The notes under the pieces were generated by a model that worked only from the letters and a program-made list of their open reading frames with translations, had not been told where the DNA came from and ran no database searches. The position numbers were made by a program, and so were the translations under genes. Of a DNA stretch of 64,000 nucleotides, positions 9,125 through 19,296 are shown piece after piece. This stretch comes from Linanthus parryae (lineage: Eukaryota > Streptophyta > Magnoliopsida > Ericales > Polemoniaceae), in the NCBI GenBank assembly GCA_023055425.1, contig JALGPY010000004.1, forward strand, positions 112,013,504 through 112,077,503, read 5' to 3'. How positions within the stretch are numbered: the first letter of the stretch is position 1; each line of letters opens with the position of its first letter.

Positions 9125-10811
9125 TTAAAATTCAATTTCAAGTAAAACGAACAATTCAACTATTGTGCACGTGAACAAGAAGTGTATACTAAACGAAACA
9201 CGTAGGCACGTAAGCAAATAATTCCAAGGACTTTACGCAATCGCCCCCAAATACGCTTCTAAGCGCAACAAAATATAATCGGGCTTTTACTCAATGTGCC
9301 TAGGACTCGAATATGAAATTACGAAGTTTAGATAGTACCTACGCGTCCGGAGCAAGTCTTACGGACGCAAAAATTTCACAATTTTGACAAACCCGGACTG
9401 ATTTTGATGTCGCCGGAAAAATTTGCCGAAACCTCGAATTGTTTGATGCTCCGTACTCCTTGCGTAGTCCCCGTTAGTGTTTCCTTCTCGTCCGTAAGCT
9501 GAATCAAGCCCCAACTCGTCCAATTTCTCAATTCTTCTTCAAAACCCTAGCTCCTTCCTCCTCTGATTTCTCTCTTGTCTCACACTCTCACTCAAAAACT
9601 CCTCTGGAATCTTGTTCTCCTTTGATTCGCGAACAAAACCCTAGGTTGGTTGCTGAATTTGGTGAAGAAACAATGGGGGAGGCGATTTGAGTGTGAGGTC
9701 GCGGCTATGGAGGAGTGAGCTGTTGAAGATGAAGAATGAGGGAATTGGTCGATCTGCAGGTGATGAAGCTTTCACTCGTGCCAAAAAGTCTAAAAAGCCC
9801 CCAAGAAGTAACTTCAAACCTTTGTCCGTGCGTGGCCAAATCTGACATTTTGCGCGATGTCTTCGTGCGAAGACATTTCTCTTCGTGCGAAGAGTCTTCG
9901 TACGAAGACAATTTGTCTTCGCACGAAGGTCTTCTCACATAGATACTGCACTTGGTTTTGAGAAGACAATTCAGAGCTTGAAATTTTTTCTAAGTATAGA
10001 GTCTTCCTACGAAGACAATTGTCTTCATACGAAGACAATGCTGAATTGTGCCAAAAACATCCTTTTTGTCGATTTTTCGCGTATCCGATCGCGCCTTTGC
10101 TTTCCGAAGGATCTCCTCGACCTCGAGACTCCCTTTTTACCTTAAAACACTCCCAAAATCCGGGGAATATTTTATTTGTCAATTTAACGCGTTCCAAGGC
10201 ACGTTTTGCATTTCCGGATGCTTTTGGCCTCGTTTTACTTGCTAAAACATCCTTTTTGGCGTAACTTCTTCATCCGGACTCCGATTTGCGCGATCCACCT
10301 GTCTACAGAAAGCTCTCGACCACCCCCACACGTTGGCGCTATTCAATCTTTATTTCAGTCTGTCCTTCAAAATTTCACCTCGTAATCCGTGCCGGCGTGC
10401 TAGCTTTCTCCGTTCACTAATTAAATTCTTGCGCAAATCAAGACGGGGAGTCCGGGAACATGATCTTCCCCAGGTGTGTGTTGAATAGATGCAGAAATGG
10501 CTTCTACCTTCAATTCCTTCACTTCGGATCCCGATACGCGTATTTAGCTGCAAATCTGGACTTTTTACTCTGTTTCGCACGCGCGCATCAAGAAGGGGGA
10601 TCCGAAATAGGCCTTTCACCTCGTATTCCTGCACATACTCGTTGGAAATATTAAATCCACTCTCTCGCACCCCTCAATAAAATCAAACCGAATAAAAAAT
10701 TACAAAACAGTATTAAAATCTATCCTAAAGCAATAAATAGGTTGGGTTGCCTCCCAACAAGCGCTTTGTAATTTAAGGTCGACGGCCCGACCCAGTTACC
10801 TCAGAGACTTT
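9125..10811 (-). other. Athila spacer between pol and ORF2
   Basis: About 1.7 kb without a convincing ORF. It carries a second copy of the palindrome cluster (9857-10041), a purine-rich motif like the polypurine tract (10318-10330, minus strand), and a CT/GA-rich block near 9530-9690 that looks like the leader of an ORF2 transcript. Small overlapping frames here come from the palindromes. Confidence 0.65.
9857..10041. repeat. Internal copy of the GTCTTCG-palindrome cluster
   Basis: Four palindromes in 9857-9932 and two in 10000-10041, with the same spacing and the same intervening ATACTGCA and TAAGTATA blocks as the LTR cluster. Similarity to the LTR continues past the cluster into a GGGGCTTTTT-type block (minus strand, near 9790-9805). 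It therefore looks like a duplicated LTR segment, not just similar palindromes. It lies about 730 bp upstream of the ORF2 start. Confidence 0.8.
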
Positions 10812-13800
10812 TCAAGTTGCGGGAGTTGCATGAAGCCACTCAATGACTCCAATGAAATTCCCGTCCACGTACGGTTTTGCTCTCTGGCCATTTACCTTAA
10901 ACATGTTCCCATTTGCATCCTCTACCTCAAGAGATCCCCAGGGATAAACTTCAGTAATCGTGTAGGGACCACTCCACCTAGATTTCAATTTCCCTGGAAA
11001 CAGCTTTAGTCTTGCATTGAAGATCAATACTTTCTGTCCTACCTTGAAGTCTCTCGGGATGATGTGCCTGTCGTGCCACAGTTTTGTCCTCTCCTTATAG
11101 ATTTTCGCACTTTCATACGCCATCAATCGAAATTCTTCAAGTTCAAGTAGCGCTTGCTTTCGTAGCTCACCTGAGAGCTTAGCGTCCAAATTGATCTTCT
11201 TCAAAGCCCAGAATGCCTTGTGCTCAAGTTCCACCGGAAGATGACACGACTTCCCAAACACTAACTGGTAGGGAGACATGCCCAAAGGAGTCTTGTAAGC
11301 AGTCCTATACGCCCATAAGCTATCGTCTAAATGCAGAGACCAATCCTTGCGTCCCGGGTTGACTGTCTTCTCCAGAATCCCTTTTATCTCTCGGTTAGAA
11401 ACTTCTGCTTGCCCATTCGACTGCGGATGATAGGCCAGTGATATCTTATGCGTCTTTACCCCATATTTGCTCAAGACATTGGCAAAGACTTTATTCACAA
11501 AATGCGATCCTTCATCACTGATTATGGCTCTGGGAGTTCCAAACCTTGTAAAAATGCTCTTTCGCACGAATCTCTCTACAGTAGCTCCATCGTTTTTGGG
11601 GCACGCCATTGCCTCTACCCACTTGGTCACATAATCCACAGCTAACAGTATATAAAGATTGCCAAGTGAAGACGGGAATGGTCCCATGAAATCGATGCCC
11701 CAGACATCAAAGGGCTCTACTTCCAACACGAAATTTTGAGGCATCTCGTTTCGGTTGGAGATATTGCCGGTTCTCTGACATCGATCACATTGCTGCACAA
11801 ATAGATGAGCATCTTTATGTAAAGTAGGCCAGTAAAATCCACTTTGCAATACCTTTGCCACAGTACGTGCTTTGCCAAAATGTCCTCCGCAATTCAATTC
11901 GTGGCAGTGTCTAAGAATGTCCAAAGTGTCTGGCTCAGCTACGCATCTTCTCAACACATTGTCAGCTCCCAACCTAAACAAATAAGGGTCATCCCAGAAA
12001 TAGTGTCGTGCGTCTGCGAAAAATTTCTTTTTCTGATGGAACGTCATGTCTTTCGGGACAATTTTGAGCGCCTTGAAATTTGCCAAATCCGCAAACCAAG
12101 GCACAGCTGCTACCACTACCATAAGTTGTTCATCTGGAAAATCTTCTCTAATCGGCACATCCTCTTGTTTTTCGTTATCCAGTCGTGACAAATGGTCTGC
12201 AACAACGTTCTCCACACCCTTTTTGTCCTTTATCACTATATCAAACTCTTGCATTAGTAACACCCATCGGATCAATCTAGGCTTCGCATCCTTCTTAGCA
12301 AGAAGATATTTGAGGGCTGCATGGTCCGTGAAAATAGTCACCTGAGAACCCACAAGATATGGACGAAACTTGTCCAATGCGAAGATAATAGCCAACATCT
12401 CTTTCTCCGTGGTGGCATAATTAACCTGTGCAGTGTTCAGAGTACGACTAGCATAGTAAATAACATGAGCTACCTTGTCTTTCCGCTGTCCCAGCACTGC
12501 TCCCACCGCGTAATCGCTGGCATCACACATAAGTTCGAACGGTAAGGTCCAGTCTGGAGTGGCTATAATGGGAGAACTAATCAGCTTTTTCTTGAGCAAA
12601 TCAAAAGCTGTCTTGCAGTTTTCATTGAAATCAAACACGGCATCTTTCTCAAGCAAACCAGATAAAGGCTTTGTGATTTTCGAAAAGTCCTTAATGAAGC
12701 GCCGATAGAAACCTGCATGTCCCAAGAAACTCCGTACCCCTTTGACAGACGTAGGGTAAGGAAGCTTCTCAATCACCTCAATCTTCGCCCGGTCTACCTC
12801 TAAACCTTTACTGGAGATCTTGTGCCCCAACACTATTCCCTCGGTCACCATGAAATGGCACTTCTCCCAGTTAAGCACTAGGTTGGTGTCAATACATCTG
12901 TCCAGTACCCGAGCTAGCTGCTGGAGACAGTCTTCGAACCCATCACCATAAAGCGAAAAATCATCCATGAAGACTTCAAAATTTTGCTCCATCATGTCTG
13001 AGAAGATAGACATCATACACCTCTGAAACGTAGCTGGGGCATTGCATAGCCCAAAGGGCATGCGTCTGAATGCAAACGTCCCATATGGACAAGTAAATGT
13101 CGTCTTCTCCTGGTCAGCCGGCTCAATCGCTATCTGATTATACCCAGAATATCCATCCAAAAAGCAGTAGTGTGAATGGTGAGCTAGCCTATCAAGCATC
13201 TGGTCCACGAATGGGAGGGGAAAATGATCCTTCAAAGTGGCATCATTGAGTTTGCGGTAGTCCATGCAAACTCTCCACCCAGTAACGGTACGTGTGGCAA
13301 TTTGATCACCTTTTTCCCCTTCCACCACAGTTATACCTCCCTTCTTGGGAACACATTGTACCGGGCTAGTCCACGTGCTGTCGGAAATCGGATAGATGAT
13401 ACCTGCTTCCAACCATTTAAGCACCTCTTTCTTCACCACCTCCTGCATGTGAGGGTTGAGGCGGCGCTGAAATTGAACTACCGGCTTCTTGTCTTCCATG
13501 AGTCTGATCTTATGCTGGCAAACTGTGGGGCTGATCCCCTTAATATCTGCTATTGTCCATCCCATAGCTGCTTTCCTCTTCTGTAGTACCTCGAGAAGCT
13601 GCTCCTCCTGTTCCCTGTCTAAACATGCAAATACAATCACAGGTAAAGTATCATTAGATCCCAAGTATAAATATTTCAAATGAACAGGTAAAGGCTTTAA
13701 CTCTAAAACAGGAGCAGTAATAAGAGAAGGAGTGAGAATCTTCCTGCTTCCCTCATTAAAGAGGGGTAATGGTGGGCGCCAATGAACATCTAAAGCTTGC

Positions 13801-15239
13801 TCCTTCTCGCTGGAATCAAATAGAGCAAGCTCCTCATATAGTTGCTCCAACAAAATATCGTCCTCCTCGTCCAGCGTGTATGCCTCCACCCCAAAGCACT
13901 GCTCGCTCACCGCGTATGCGGGAAACTTCATAGCCTCAAATACATTGAAGGCCACCTTCTCATCGTTGATCTGCATAGTCAGCTCCCCATTGGCCACATC
14001 AATGATAGTTCTCCCAGTGGCCAGGAATGGACGGCCCAAAATAAGAGGAACATCATCGTCGGCCTCCATGTCTAAGATCACAAAATCCGCTGGGAAGATG
14101 AGTCCTTCAACTCTCACTAATACATCCTCTAAAACACCCCTGGGGCGTTTTATTGTGCGATCAGCCATCTGCAAGCACATCCTGGTAGGCTTAGGATCTC
14201 CCACACCAAGTTGCTCAAAAACCGATGTAGGCATCAAATTAATACTCGCACCAAGGTCACATAATGCCCTCCCATGAAATGCGTCTCCCAATGTAACAGG
14301 AATGATGAAACCGCCTGGATCTTTCATCTTCTTTGGTAGCGCTTTTTGCACAACGGCGCTACACTCCTCATTTAGAGTCACGGTTTCAAAGTCATCCATG
14401 CGCCTCCTATTAGAAAGGAGGTCCTTGAGAAATTTGGCATATTTCGGCATTTGTGAGATGGCCTCTGCAAAAGGTATATTAATGTGCAGTTTCCTGAAGA
14501 TATCCACAAACTTCTTGAAATGCTTGGCATCCTCTTGGCTCTTCAATCTTTGCGGGTATGGCACTCGCACACTGTATTCCTCCCTAGGCTTCTGTTTCTC
14601 ATCCGACTTCCTCACCGTGTCCTTTGATTGGGGACTCACGATAGGCACGGGAATCTCTTCATCCAAAGCTTTCTCAGTGGCCTTAGTCGCCTCAGCTCGC
14701 GCGTGGCTAGGATATGGGGGATCCTCAGTAGTGATGCCACTGCGAGTTGTGATGGCATTTAGCTGCTCGTTAGGAGTGATGGTATTTGCTGGAAGCATGC
14801 CTGGTGGAAGCTTGACATTTTGATTGGCGATCTGCCCAATCTGAGTCTCATGGCTTTTTATTGTTGCTTGTATTGAGACAATCGCGCTCTCCATCCTGTC
14901 GTGATTAGCTAGGAGCTTTCTCAATAGAGCATTTGTCTCTTGATCTTCTTTTTGTGGAGCCTGCTGTTGTGGAACTTGCCTCTGCGCTTGATATGGAACA
15001 TTGGGTCTCTGTCCGGGTGCATATAATCCACTGTTTGGATTGGCATAGCTGAAGTTGGGATGATTACGATTGTTGGGATGATAGGTGTTAGGCCATTGCT
15101 GCTGTCGCATAAAATTCACATCTTCAACACTGTTATCATATCCCTGGCTTTCATCTGCTAGTAATTCACCCATGGGCTTCTGTGTTGGAGGGTGCATACC
15201 GTGAAATGCTGAAGTCATGGATTCCAACTTTTGTTCCAT
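10812..15239 (-). CDS. pol: Athila pol polyprotein: protease, RT, RNase H, integrase
   Basis: 1475 codons in the same frame as gag, starting at an ATG directly after gag's UAG. The N-terminal 220 residues are Gln/Asn/Pro-rich and I find no CCHC knuckle. The aspartic protease site is CDLGAS (D328). Reverse transcriptase spans about 600-780 with [14 protein letters not shown] and the catalytic FMDD (757-760); F at the first position is common in this lineage. RNase H spans about 895-1020 (CDASD, TEKEM, FTDHA, VADHL). Integrase has a zinc-binding region ending CDRC (1151-1154), then D1183 (GIDFMGPF), D1242 (SDEGSHF) and E1279 (GQAEV). A C-terminal [13 protein letters not shown] block follows, with no chromodomain. 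All catalytic residues are present and there is no internal stop. The product would copy genomic RNA and insert the DNA. Confidence 0.93.
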   Translation of the reverse strand: MEQKLESMTSAFHGMHPPTQKPMGELLADESQGYDNSVEDVNFMRQQQWPNTYHPNNRNHPNFSYANPNSGLYAPGQRPNVPYQAQRQVPQQQAPQKEDQETNALLRKLLANHDRMESAIVSIQATIKSHETQIGQIANQNVKLPPGMLPANTITPNEQLNAITTRSGITTEDPPYPSHARAEATKATEKALDEEIPVPIVSPQSKDTVRKSDEKQKPREEYSVRVPYPQRLKSQEDAKHFKKFVDIFRKLHINIPFAEAISQMPKYAKFLKDLLSNRRRMDDFETVTLNEECSAVVQKALPKKMKDPGGFIIPVTLGDAFHGRALCDLGASINLMPTSVFEQLGVGDPKPTRMCLQMADRTIKRPRGVLEDVLVRVEGLIFPADFVILDMEADDDVPLILGRPFLATGRTIIDVANGELTMQINDEKVAFNVFEAMKFPAYAVSEQCFGVEAYTLDEEDDILLEQLYEELALFDSSEKEQALDVHWRPPLPLFNEGSRKILTPSLITAPVLELKPLPVHLKYLYLGSNDTLPVIVFACLDREQEEQLLEVLQKRKAAMGWTIADIKGISPTVCQHKIRLMEDKKPVVQFQRRLNPHMQEVVKKEVLKWLEAGIIYPISDSTWTSPVQCVPKKGGITVVEGEKGDQIATRTVTGWRVCMDYRKLNDATLKDHFPLPFVDQMLDRLAHHSHYCFLDGYSGYNQIAIEPADQEKTTFTCPYGTFAFRRMPFGLCNAPATFQRCMMSIFSDMMEQNFEVFMDDFSLYGDGFEDCLQQLARVLDRCIDTNLVLNWEKCHFMVTEGIVLGHKISSKGLEVDRAKIEVIEKLPYPTSVKGVRSFLGHAGFYRRFIKDFSKITKPLSGLLEKDAVFDFNENCKTAFDLLKKKLISSPIIATPDWTLPFELMCDASDYAVGAVLGQRKDKVAHVIYYASRTLNTAQVNYATTEKEMLAIIFALDKFRPYLVGSQVTIFTDHAALKYLLAKKDAKPRLIRWVLLMQEFDIVIKDKKGVENVVADHLSRLDNEKQEDVPIREDFPDEQLMVVVAAVPWFADLANFKALKIVPKDMTFHQKKKFFADARHYFWDDPYLFRLGADNVLRRCVAEPDTLDILRHCHELNCGGHFGKARTVAKVLQSGFYWPTLHKDAHLFVQQCDRCQRTGNISNRNEMPQNFVLEVEPFDVWGIDFMGPFPSSLGNLYILLAVDYVTKWVEAMACPKNDGATVERFVRKSIFTRFGTPRAIISDEGSHFVNKVFANVLSKYGVKTHKISLAYHPQSNGQAEVSNREIKGILEKTVNPGRKDWSLHLDDSLWAYRTAYKTPLGMSPYQLVFGKSCHLPVELEHKAFWALKKINLDAKLSGELRKQALLELEEFRLMAYESAKIYKERTKLWHDRHIIPRDFKVGQKVLIFNARLKLFPGKLKSRWSGPYTITEVYPWGSLEVEDANGNMFKVNGQRAKPYVDGNFIGVIEWLHATPAT

Positions 15240-16307
15240 CTATTCAATCTTGTTGACTAAGGATGTATCCCCCGGTTTGGAGTACCTACGCGTTTCAGAT
15301 CGTGTAGTCTCTCTCTTTGACGCGTTGTTCAGCAAATCTTGAGCTCGCTGTGCTCCAAGTCCCATAAAATTACCTCCAGCTAGCATATCTAACTGGTCAG
15401 CTGTCTCCTTGTCTAATGCAGTGTAGAAATAATAGAAGAGCTTGTGCCATGGCTCTCCATGATTCGGACATCTACGGAGAATTTGGCTGAACTTCCTCCA
15501 TGCATCTCCCAAAGAGCTGTCTTCATCCTGAGTGAACTTTGCAATCTCTGCCATCTGCTGCGCGACTCTGGATGGTGGCAAATACTTCCTCAGAAACTCA
15601 TGACAACAATCTGCCCATGTCACTATGCTACCAGCTGGCAGCTCCATAAGCCACTTCTTGGCTTTTCCAGATAAGGAGAATGGAAATAGTAAAAGCTTAA
15701 CTGTTTCATCTGGAACTCGCTGGTCGTGCAGGGTTGATGTAATTTGCTCAAATACCAGCAGATGGTGATTGGGGTCATCTCCTGGAGCTCCGTTGAATGC
15801 GCACTCATCACGAACCATGTTGATCATATGTTGGAGCAACTCGAAGTGTTGGGCATTGATCTGTGGTCTGACAATGGTAGGCTGATAACATGCTGGAGTA
15901 GTTCTGAAATAATCTACCATAGGGCGTTCTTCATTCTCAGCATTGTTCTGCCTGTTGTTTTCCCCATTATTCCCATTGTTGTTCCCACCGATGTTCGCCA
16001 CTTGTGCCCCCACACCATGACGTGGTTGTGGATTTGGGGGAGCCATGCGATCCATCCTTGCCTGCATCTCAGCCATTTGAGCTCTCACCTCCTCAGCTTC
16101 TGCGGCTCTTTGTGCAGCCTCCTCTACAGCTGCAGCTCTAGCTGCTTCCGCATCCTGCATACCTTTGCGGATCCTCTCAAACTCAGCTCTCGTTTCTTCA
16201 TCCATAACTACTGAGCTTGAATTCCTCTTGTCTCTACGCTGTGCTTTTAATAAGGATTCCGGGTCTTCAAACGTTGGATACAAAGGCTCGTCTCGAGAAC
16301 GGGTCAT
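15240..16307 (-). CDS. gag: Athila gag
   Basis: 355 codons from ATG at 16307, 138 bp downstream of the 5' LTR. Residues 36-90 form an Ala/Glu/Arg-rich heptad region likely to be a coiled coil. Residues 105-128 are an Asn-rich linker. The retrotransposon gag domain follows from about 145 to 310, with the characteristic LFPFSLSGKAKKWL and LRKYLPPSR blocks. No zinc knuckle is visible. The frame ends at a single UAG (15242-15240) with AUG directly after it and pol in the same frame. Gag forms the cytoplasmic virus-like particle that packages the RNA. The coding sequence otherwise looks intact. Confidence 0.9.
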   Translation of the reverse strand: MTRSRDEPLYPTFEDPESLLKAQRRDKRNSSSVVMDEETRAEFERIRKGMQDAEAARAAAVEEAAQRAAEAEEVRAQMAEMQARMDRMAPPNPQPRHGVGAQVANIGGNNNGNNGENNRQNNAENEERPMVDYFRTTPACYQPTIVRPQINAQHFELLQHMINMVRDECAFNGAPGDDPNHHLLVFEQITSTLHDQRVPDETVKLLLFPFSLSGKAKKWLMELPAGSIVTWADCCHEFLRKYLPPSRVAQQMAEIAKFTQDEDSSLGDAWRKFSQILRRCPNHGEPWHKLFYYFYTALDKETADQLDMLAGGNFMGLGAQRAQDLLNNASKRETTRSETRRYSKPGDTSLVNKIE

Positions 16308-16420
16308 GCACCGTGTAAATCAACCTGAAATCACGAAACACGCAAAACGTAGGTGAGTAACGGATATAAACAATAAATTAAAATCCCTAAGGCTAGGAAT
16401 TATAACTAATTTAGCCGAAG

Positions 16421-16438
16421 TCCCCGGCAACGGCGCCA
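16421..16438 (-). promoter_or_regulatory. Primer binding site, tRNA-Asp type
   Basis: On the minus strand reads TGGCGCCGTTGCCGGGGA, starting six bases after the 5' LTR end. This 18-mer is the usual primer site of Athila elements and complements the 3' end of plant tRNA-Asp. It fixes the element's orientation. Confidence 0.9.
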
Positions 16439-16444
16439 AAAACT

Positions 16445-18036
16445 TGACACGATCCAACCGCAAGTGCACGGCTGTCGCGTGTAGTAATATCCGGTAAATC
16501 CGGGTTGTCGAACCCAAGGGACTTTGTTTAAATTAATTACTATTCTAAACCTTGTGTGGGCAAGTCGCAAGTTGTGTTTTTATCTAATTCTAAGAAACTA
16601 AATGCAATATTCTCAATTAACCAAGTGAAGTAATTCACGATTAACAAAGAATGATTAATTGGAGGTTTTTATCAATCGGGGAAAAGTACCGGGAATTCTC
16701 TAGGTTCACTAGGTTGATCTAAATTTAGGTTTTGATTTGTAAAACAACCACGTGTTATTCACTATTAATCAAGCAACGTTGAACTTACCGAGTTACCAAG
16801 CAAGTCCACTATACTTAGGTTAAACTAGACCGAGTTACCAAGCCTATTTTAGCTTTAAGCACGCATTAATAACATAATTCTACTTTAACGATCCTAGTTA
16901 ACGATGCCGGGTTACCAAACATTGATACGACTAGGTGGATTATTCAATTTACCGACTAGTTATCACGGAGTTACCGCGTGGAAACTAATTGATTCTATCT
17001 CTACGTTAGCTACTCGCAAAGATAATAAGATTAAGAACGCAAATAATCCATAATAGTGAATAAACACGTGATATTAAGCTAAAGCATGCATTACAATCAT
17101 CAAAACATCAACTTTAGATCAAACCCTAGCTACACCAAACGAGAATTCCCAGCAAAAAGTGTTTAGCTACTCATATTCATAATCAAAACGACGATTATAA
17201 TGAGTTTAAACATAAAAATCAAGAAAAACGAGAGTTTAGAATCCAAACGAATGATCCAAAAGCTCCTAAGCTCTCTCCAAGGTTTCTTGATCTCCAAAGA
17301 TGTCTCTAATCTCCAAAAACTACTGAAAAAGTCGACCTAAAAGCCTTAAATATGTTCCCATAATAATATTACAAAGTTTGGATATAATACGAAAAAGCCC
17401 CAAAAAAACTGCTCTGTCCCACGATCTCTTCGCACGAAGACAGTTGTCTTCGCACGAAGAGTCTTCGTACGAAGACTTCTGCTTCTTCGTGCGAAGGCCT
17501 TCTCATTTAGATACTGCAAGTGTGTTTGAGAAGAGAATTTTGCAAGGCTGAATTTTGGCTAAGTATAATGTCTTCGCACGAAGACAAATGTCTTCGCACG
17601 AAGACTTCTGTGTCCAGCCCTCTTTTTGCCTCCTTTGACTTTTCTCTTCCATTCTTTGACTTTCTTCTTCCATTCTTTCTTCCCTTGACCTTCCTTTGAC
17701 TTTCTTTGACTTTCCTCTTCTGTTTGACTTTCCTTTGACTTTCTCCTTCCTTTTGACTTGCCTTTGAGTTCCTTGTTTCCGAAGTTCGCTTCCAAATCCC
17801 GCACGATCCTCCAAGCCCTGTCTTCCTGCGAATCACAACACGAAAACACAACCCGCGATCATATCACAATAAAAGCTCAAAAATCTAAAGAAACGCCCGG
17901 ATTTAACAAGTATTGCACATGAACTCACATAATCACATTTACGCTTAATTCACTCAAAAGACGACAAATTCTCCATTATAAGCACGCAAAACGTAGAAAT
18001 AAAAGGCATCAAATAACTCCGAAAACGGAGTTATCA
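16445..18036 (-). repeat. 5' LTR of the Athila element
   Basis: 1592 bp, matching 3934-5525 position for position (offset 12511) apart from C for A at 18010. It carries the palindrome cluster at about 17425-17606 and the terminal hairpin at 18013-18034. Transcription of the element should start within it on the minus strand. I do not see a clear TATA box I would commit to. Confidence 0.93.
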
Positions 18037-18041
18037 ATACC
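18037..18041. repeat. Target site duplication of the Athila element, right copy
   Basis: ATACC directly after the LTR terminus GTTATCA, identical to 3929-3933. Confidence 0.92.
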
Positions 18042-18228
18042 TTCATGACAGTTTCTGCTGGCACGAAGAACATCTGGTCTAAATGGATCATGTTCTTCTT
18101 CAAGGACTTCCCCAAACCTTACATCATCCAGAAAATTCAGGAGGAAACTCCAGATGAGGTCACTTCTACTGCGGGAGAAGGGTGTGATTACTCCTTGTGT
18201 GGCTTTCTCTGTGTCTTGTCTTTCGCAG
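18042..18228 (+). pseudogene. Plant mobile domain protein, continuation after the insertion
   Basis: The codons directly after the duplication (TTC ATG ACA GTT...) continue the frame left at 3933 for about 60 residues, including KNIWSKWIMFFFKDFPKPY. This has the Trp/Phe-rich character of the region that follows the PMD core. It ends at a plausible donor (TTTCGCAG then GTAAAC). The gene would have continued to the right, but I cannot place further exons with confidence. Confidence 0.6.
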
Positions 18229-19296
18229 GTAAACATGGTCCTTGCCATTGCCCTGGTCAAAGGTTTAGCCTGATGTAGTAAACTTTGCGTAATCAGTGTA
18301 GACTGCTATCCTGTGAGATAGGCTTAACACATCATTTTGCGCGTGCTGCTATCTTTTAAGATAGGCTTATACCTCTATTCGATATTTCATCTTTTTGGTT
18401 CAAGCAAATAAACTGGCGTGTGTACGTCACTGTCCATCGTATCTTGAAAAGGTCTCAATATTCAATGCCTTGATGATGGTCAAAATTCCTAGAAACCATC
18501 ATGATTGTATGGATCATCGTGCCAGCGTGGCCTCCTGATAAGGCATGACTGCCCCATAGTAGACTATCCTTTCATTATAACCTAGGGTTACTATACCACT
18601 GTATGCTTTAGTAATACCATTGATTCCCTTCCGGTTCTCGAGGCGTTACTGGCAATTGAAGAGTCCTCCTCGGGCCCTATATAAACCCCCTCTTCCTTGC
18701 TTCTTTCTTCCCCATTACTACCACCCCTCTGGGCTTCTTCCATTGAAAGGATGTCTTCTCCCCATATTCTTTTCTGCATTCCTCTGTGCTTTTATCCACA
18801 TGAGTTCCACCATGGACCCCTACGGTTATGTTGTGCTATAGGAATGTCTCCCAAGGGTTCGTCAGCCAATGCCTCTGATTCGTCTAGCCTTCATGAGGCT
18901 CGGCAGCGTGGGCTACCCTGTCAGAAAGAAGGCGTCTTTTCCTTTAGCATGTTCGCAGGTACCACACCTGGTGGGTTCCCGGCAAATATTACCCTTTTCA
19001 CTATCTCTTGGATTGAAGTGTAACGATGGGGGTGTTGGCCTGGTGGCTCTCCATTGGAGAACTATTTGCCACCAACACTCGGATGCGAGGGCGGCCAATG
19101 AAATTTATTCCCGAAGCTGTTTCCCTCATCTATTCCTTGAAGTTCATCTGGCGTCTTGTCGTGGTAGCGACGAGAGTTCTGTTCTGGTCGAGTTCGTCGA
19201 CGATGACGATGAGCTTTTCATAGTAGGCCCCTAAACTAGGGTTTTTAGCGTAGGAATATGTTTTTCCTTGGAGAGTTCTGTTCTGTTCTGTTCTGC
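18229..19296 (+). mobile_element. Right half of the PMD-carrying element
   Basis: No clear ORF. It contains two related blocks (near 18305 and 18350) with GCTATC and GATAGGCTTA, a TATA-like CCTATATAAACC at about 18676, a possible intron acceptor/donor pair around 18840-18960 with an ATG at 18843, and a CGACGAGAGTTCTG block near 19170. It ends where the chromovirus-like LTR resumes inside a TTCTG/CTT-rich run, so the junction is approximate. No target duplication with 2078 is visible. Confidence 0.4.

Larger units (their letters stand above)
3934..18036 (-). mobile_element. Athila-type Ty3/gypsy LTR retrotransposon, nearly intact
   Basis: A 14.1-kb element on the minus strand: 5' LTR 16445-18036, tRNA-Asp-type primer site 16421-16438, gag 15240-16307, pol 10812-15239, ORF2 7817-9124, polypurine tract 5526-5542, 3' LTR 3934-5525, flanked by ATACC. 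Domain order is gag, protease, reverse transcriptase, RNase H, integrase. With integrase last, no chromodomain, and an extra ORF downstream of pol, it fits the Athila branch of the non-chromodomain plant Ty3/gypsy elements. By eye the LTRs differ at one base (A at 5499, C at 18010), so insertion was recent. The only obvious coding lesion is one in-frame UAG between gag and pol. It sits inside the exon of a PMD gene. Confidence 0.93.

Noticed and set aside
9736..10264. Overlapping small ORFs on both strands around the internal palindrome cluster
   Set aside because: The palindromes read the same on both strands and give mirrored Arg/Ser/Glu frames; no independent coding evidence.
13224..14823. 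Plus-strand frames of 100-170 codons opposite pol
   Set aside because: Shadows of the minus-strand pol gene, which has all the catalytic motifs.
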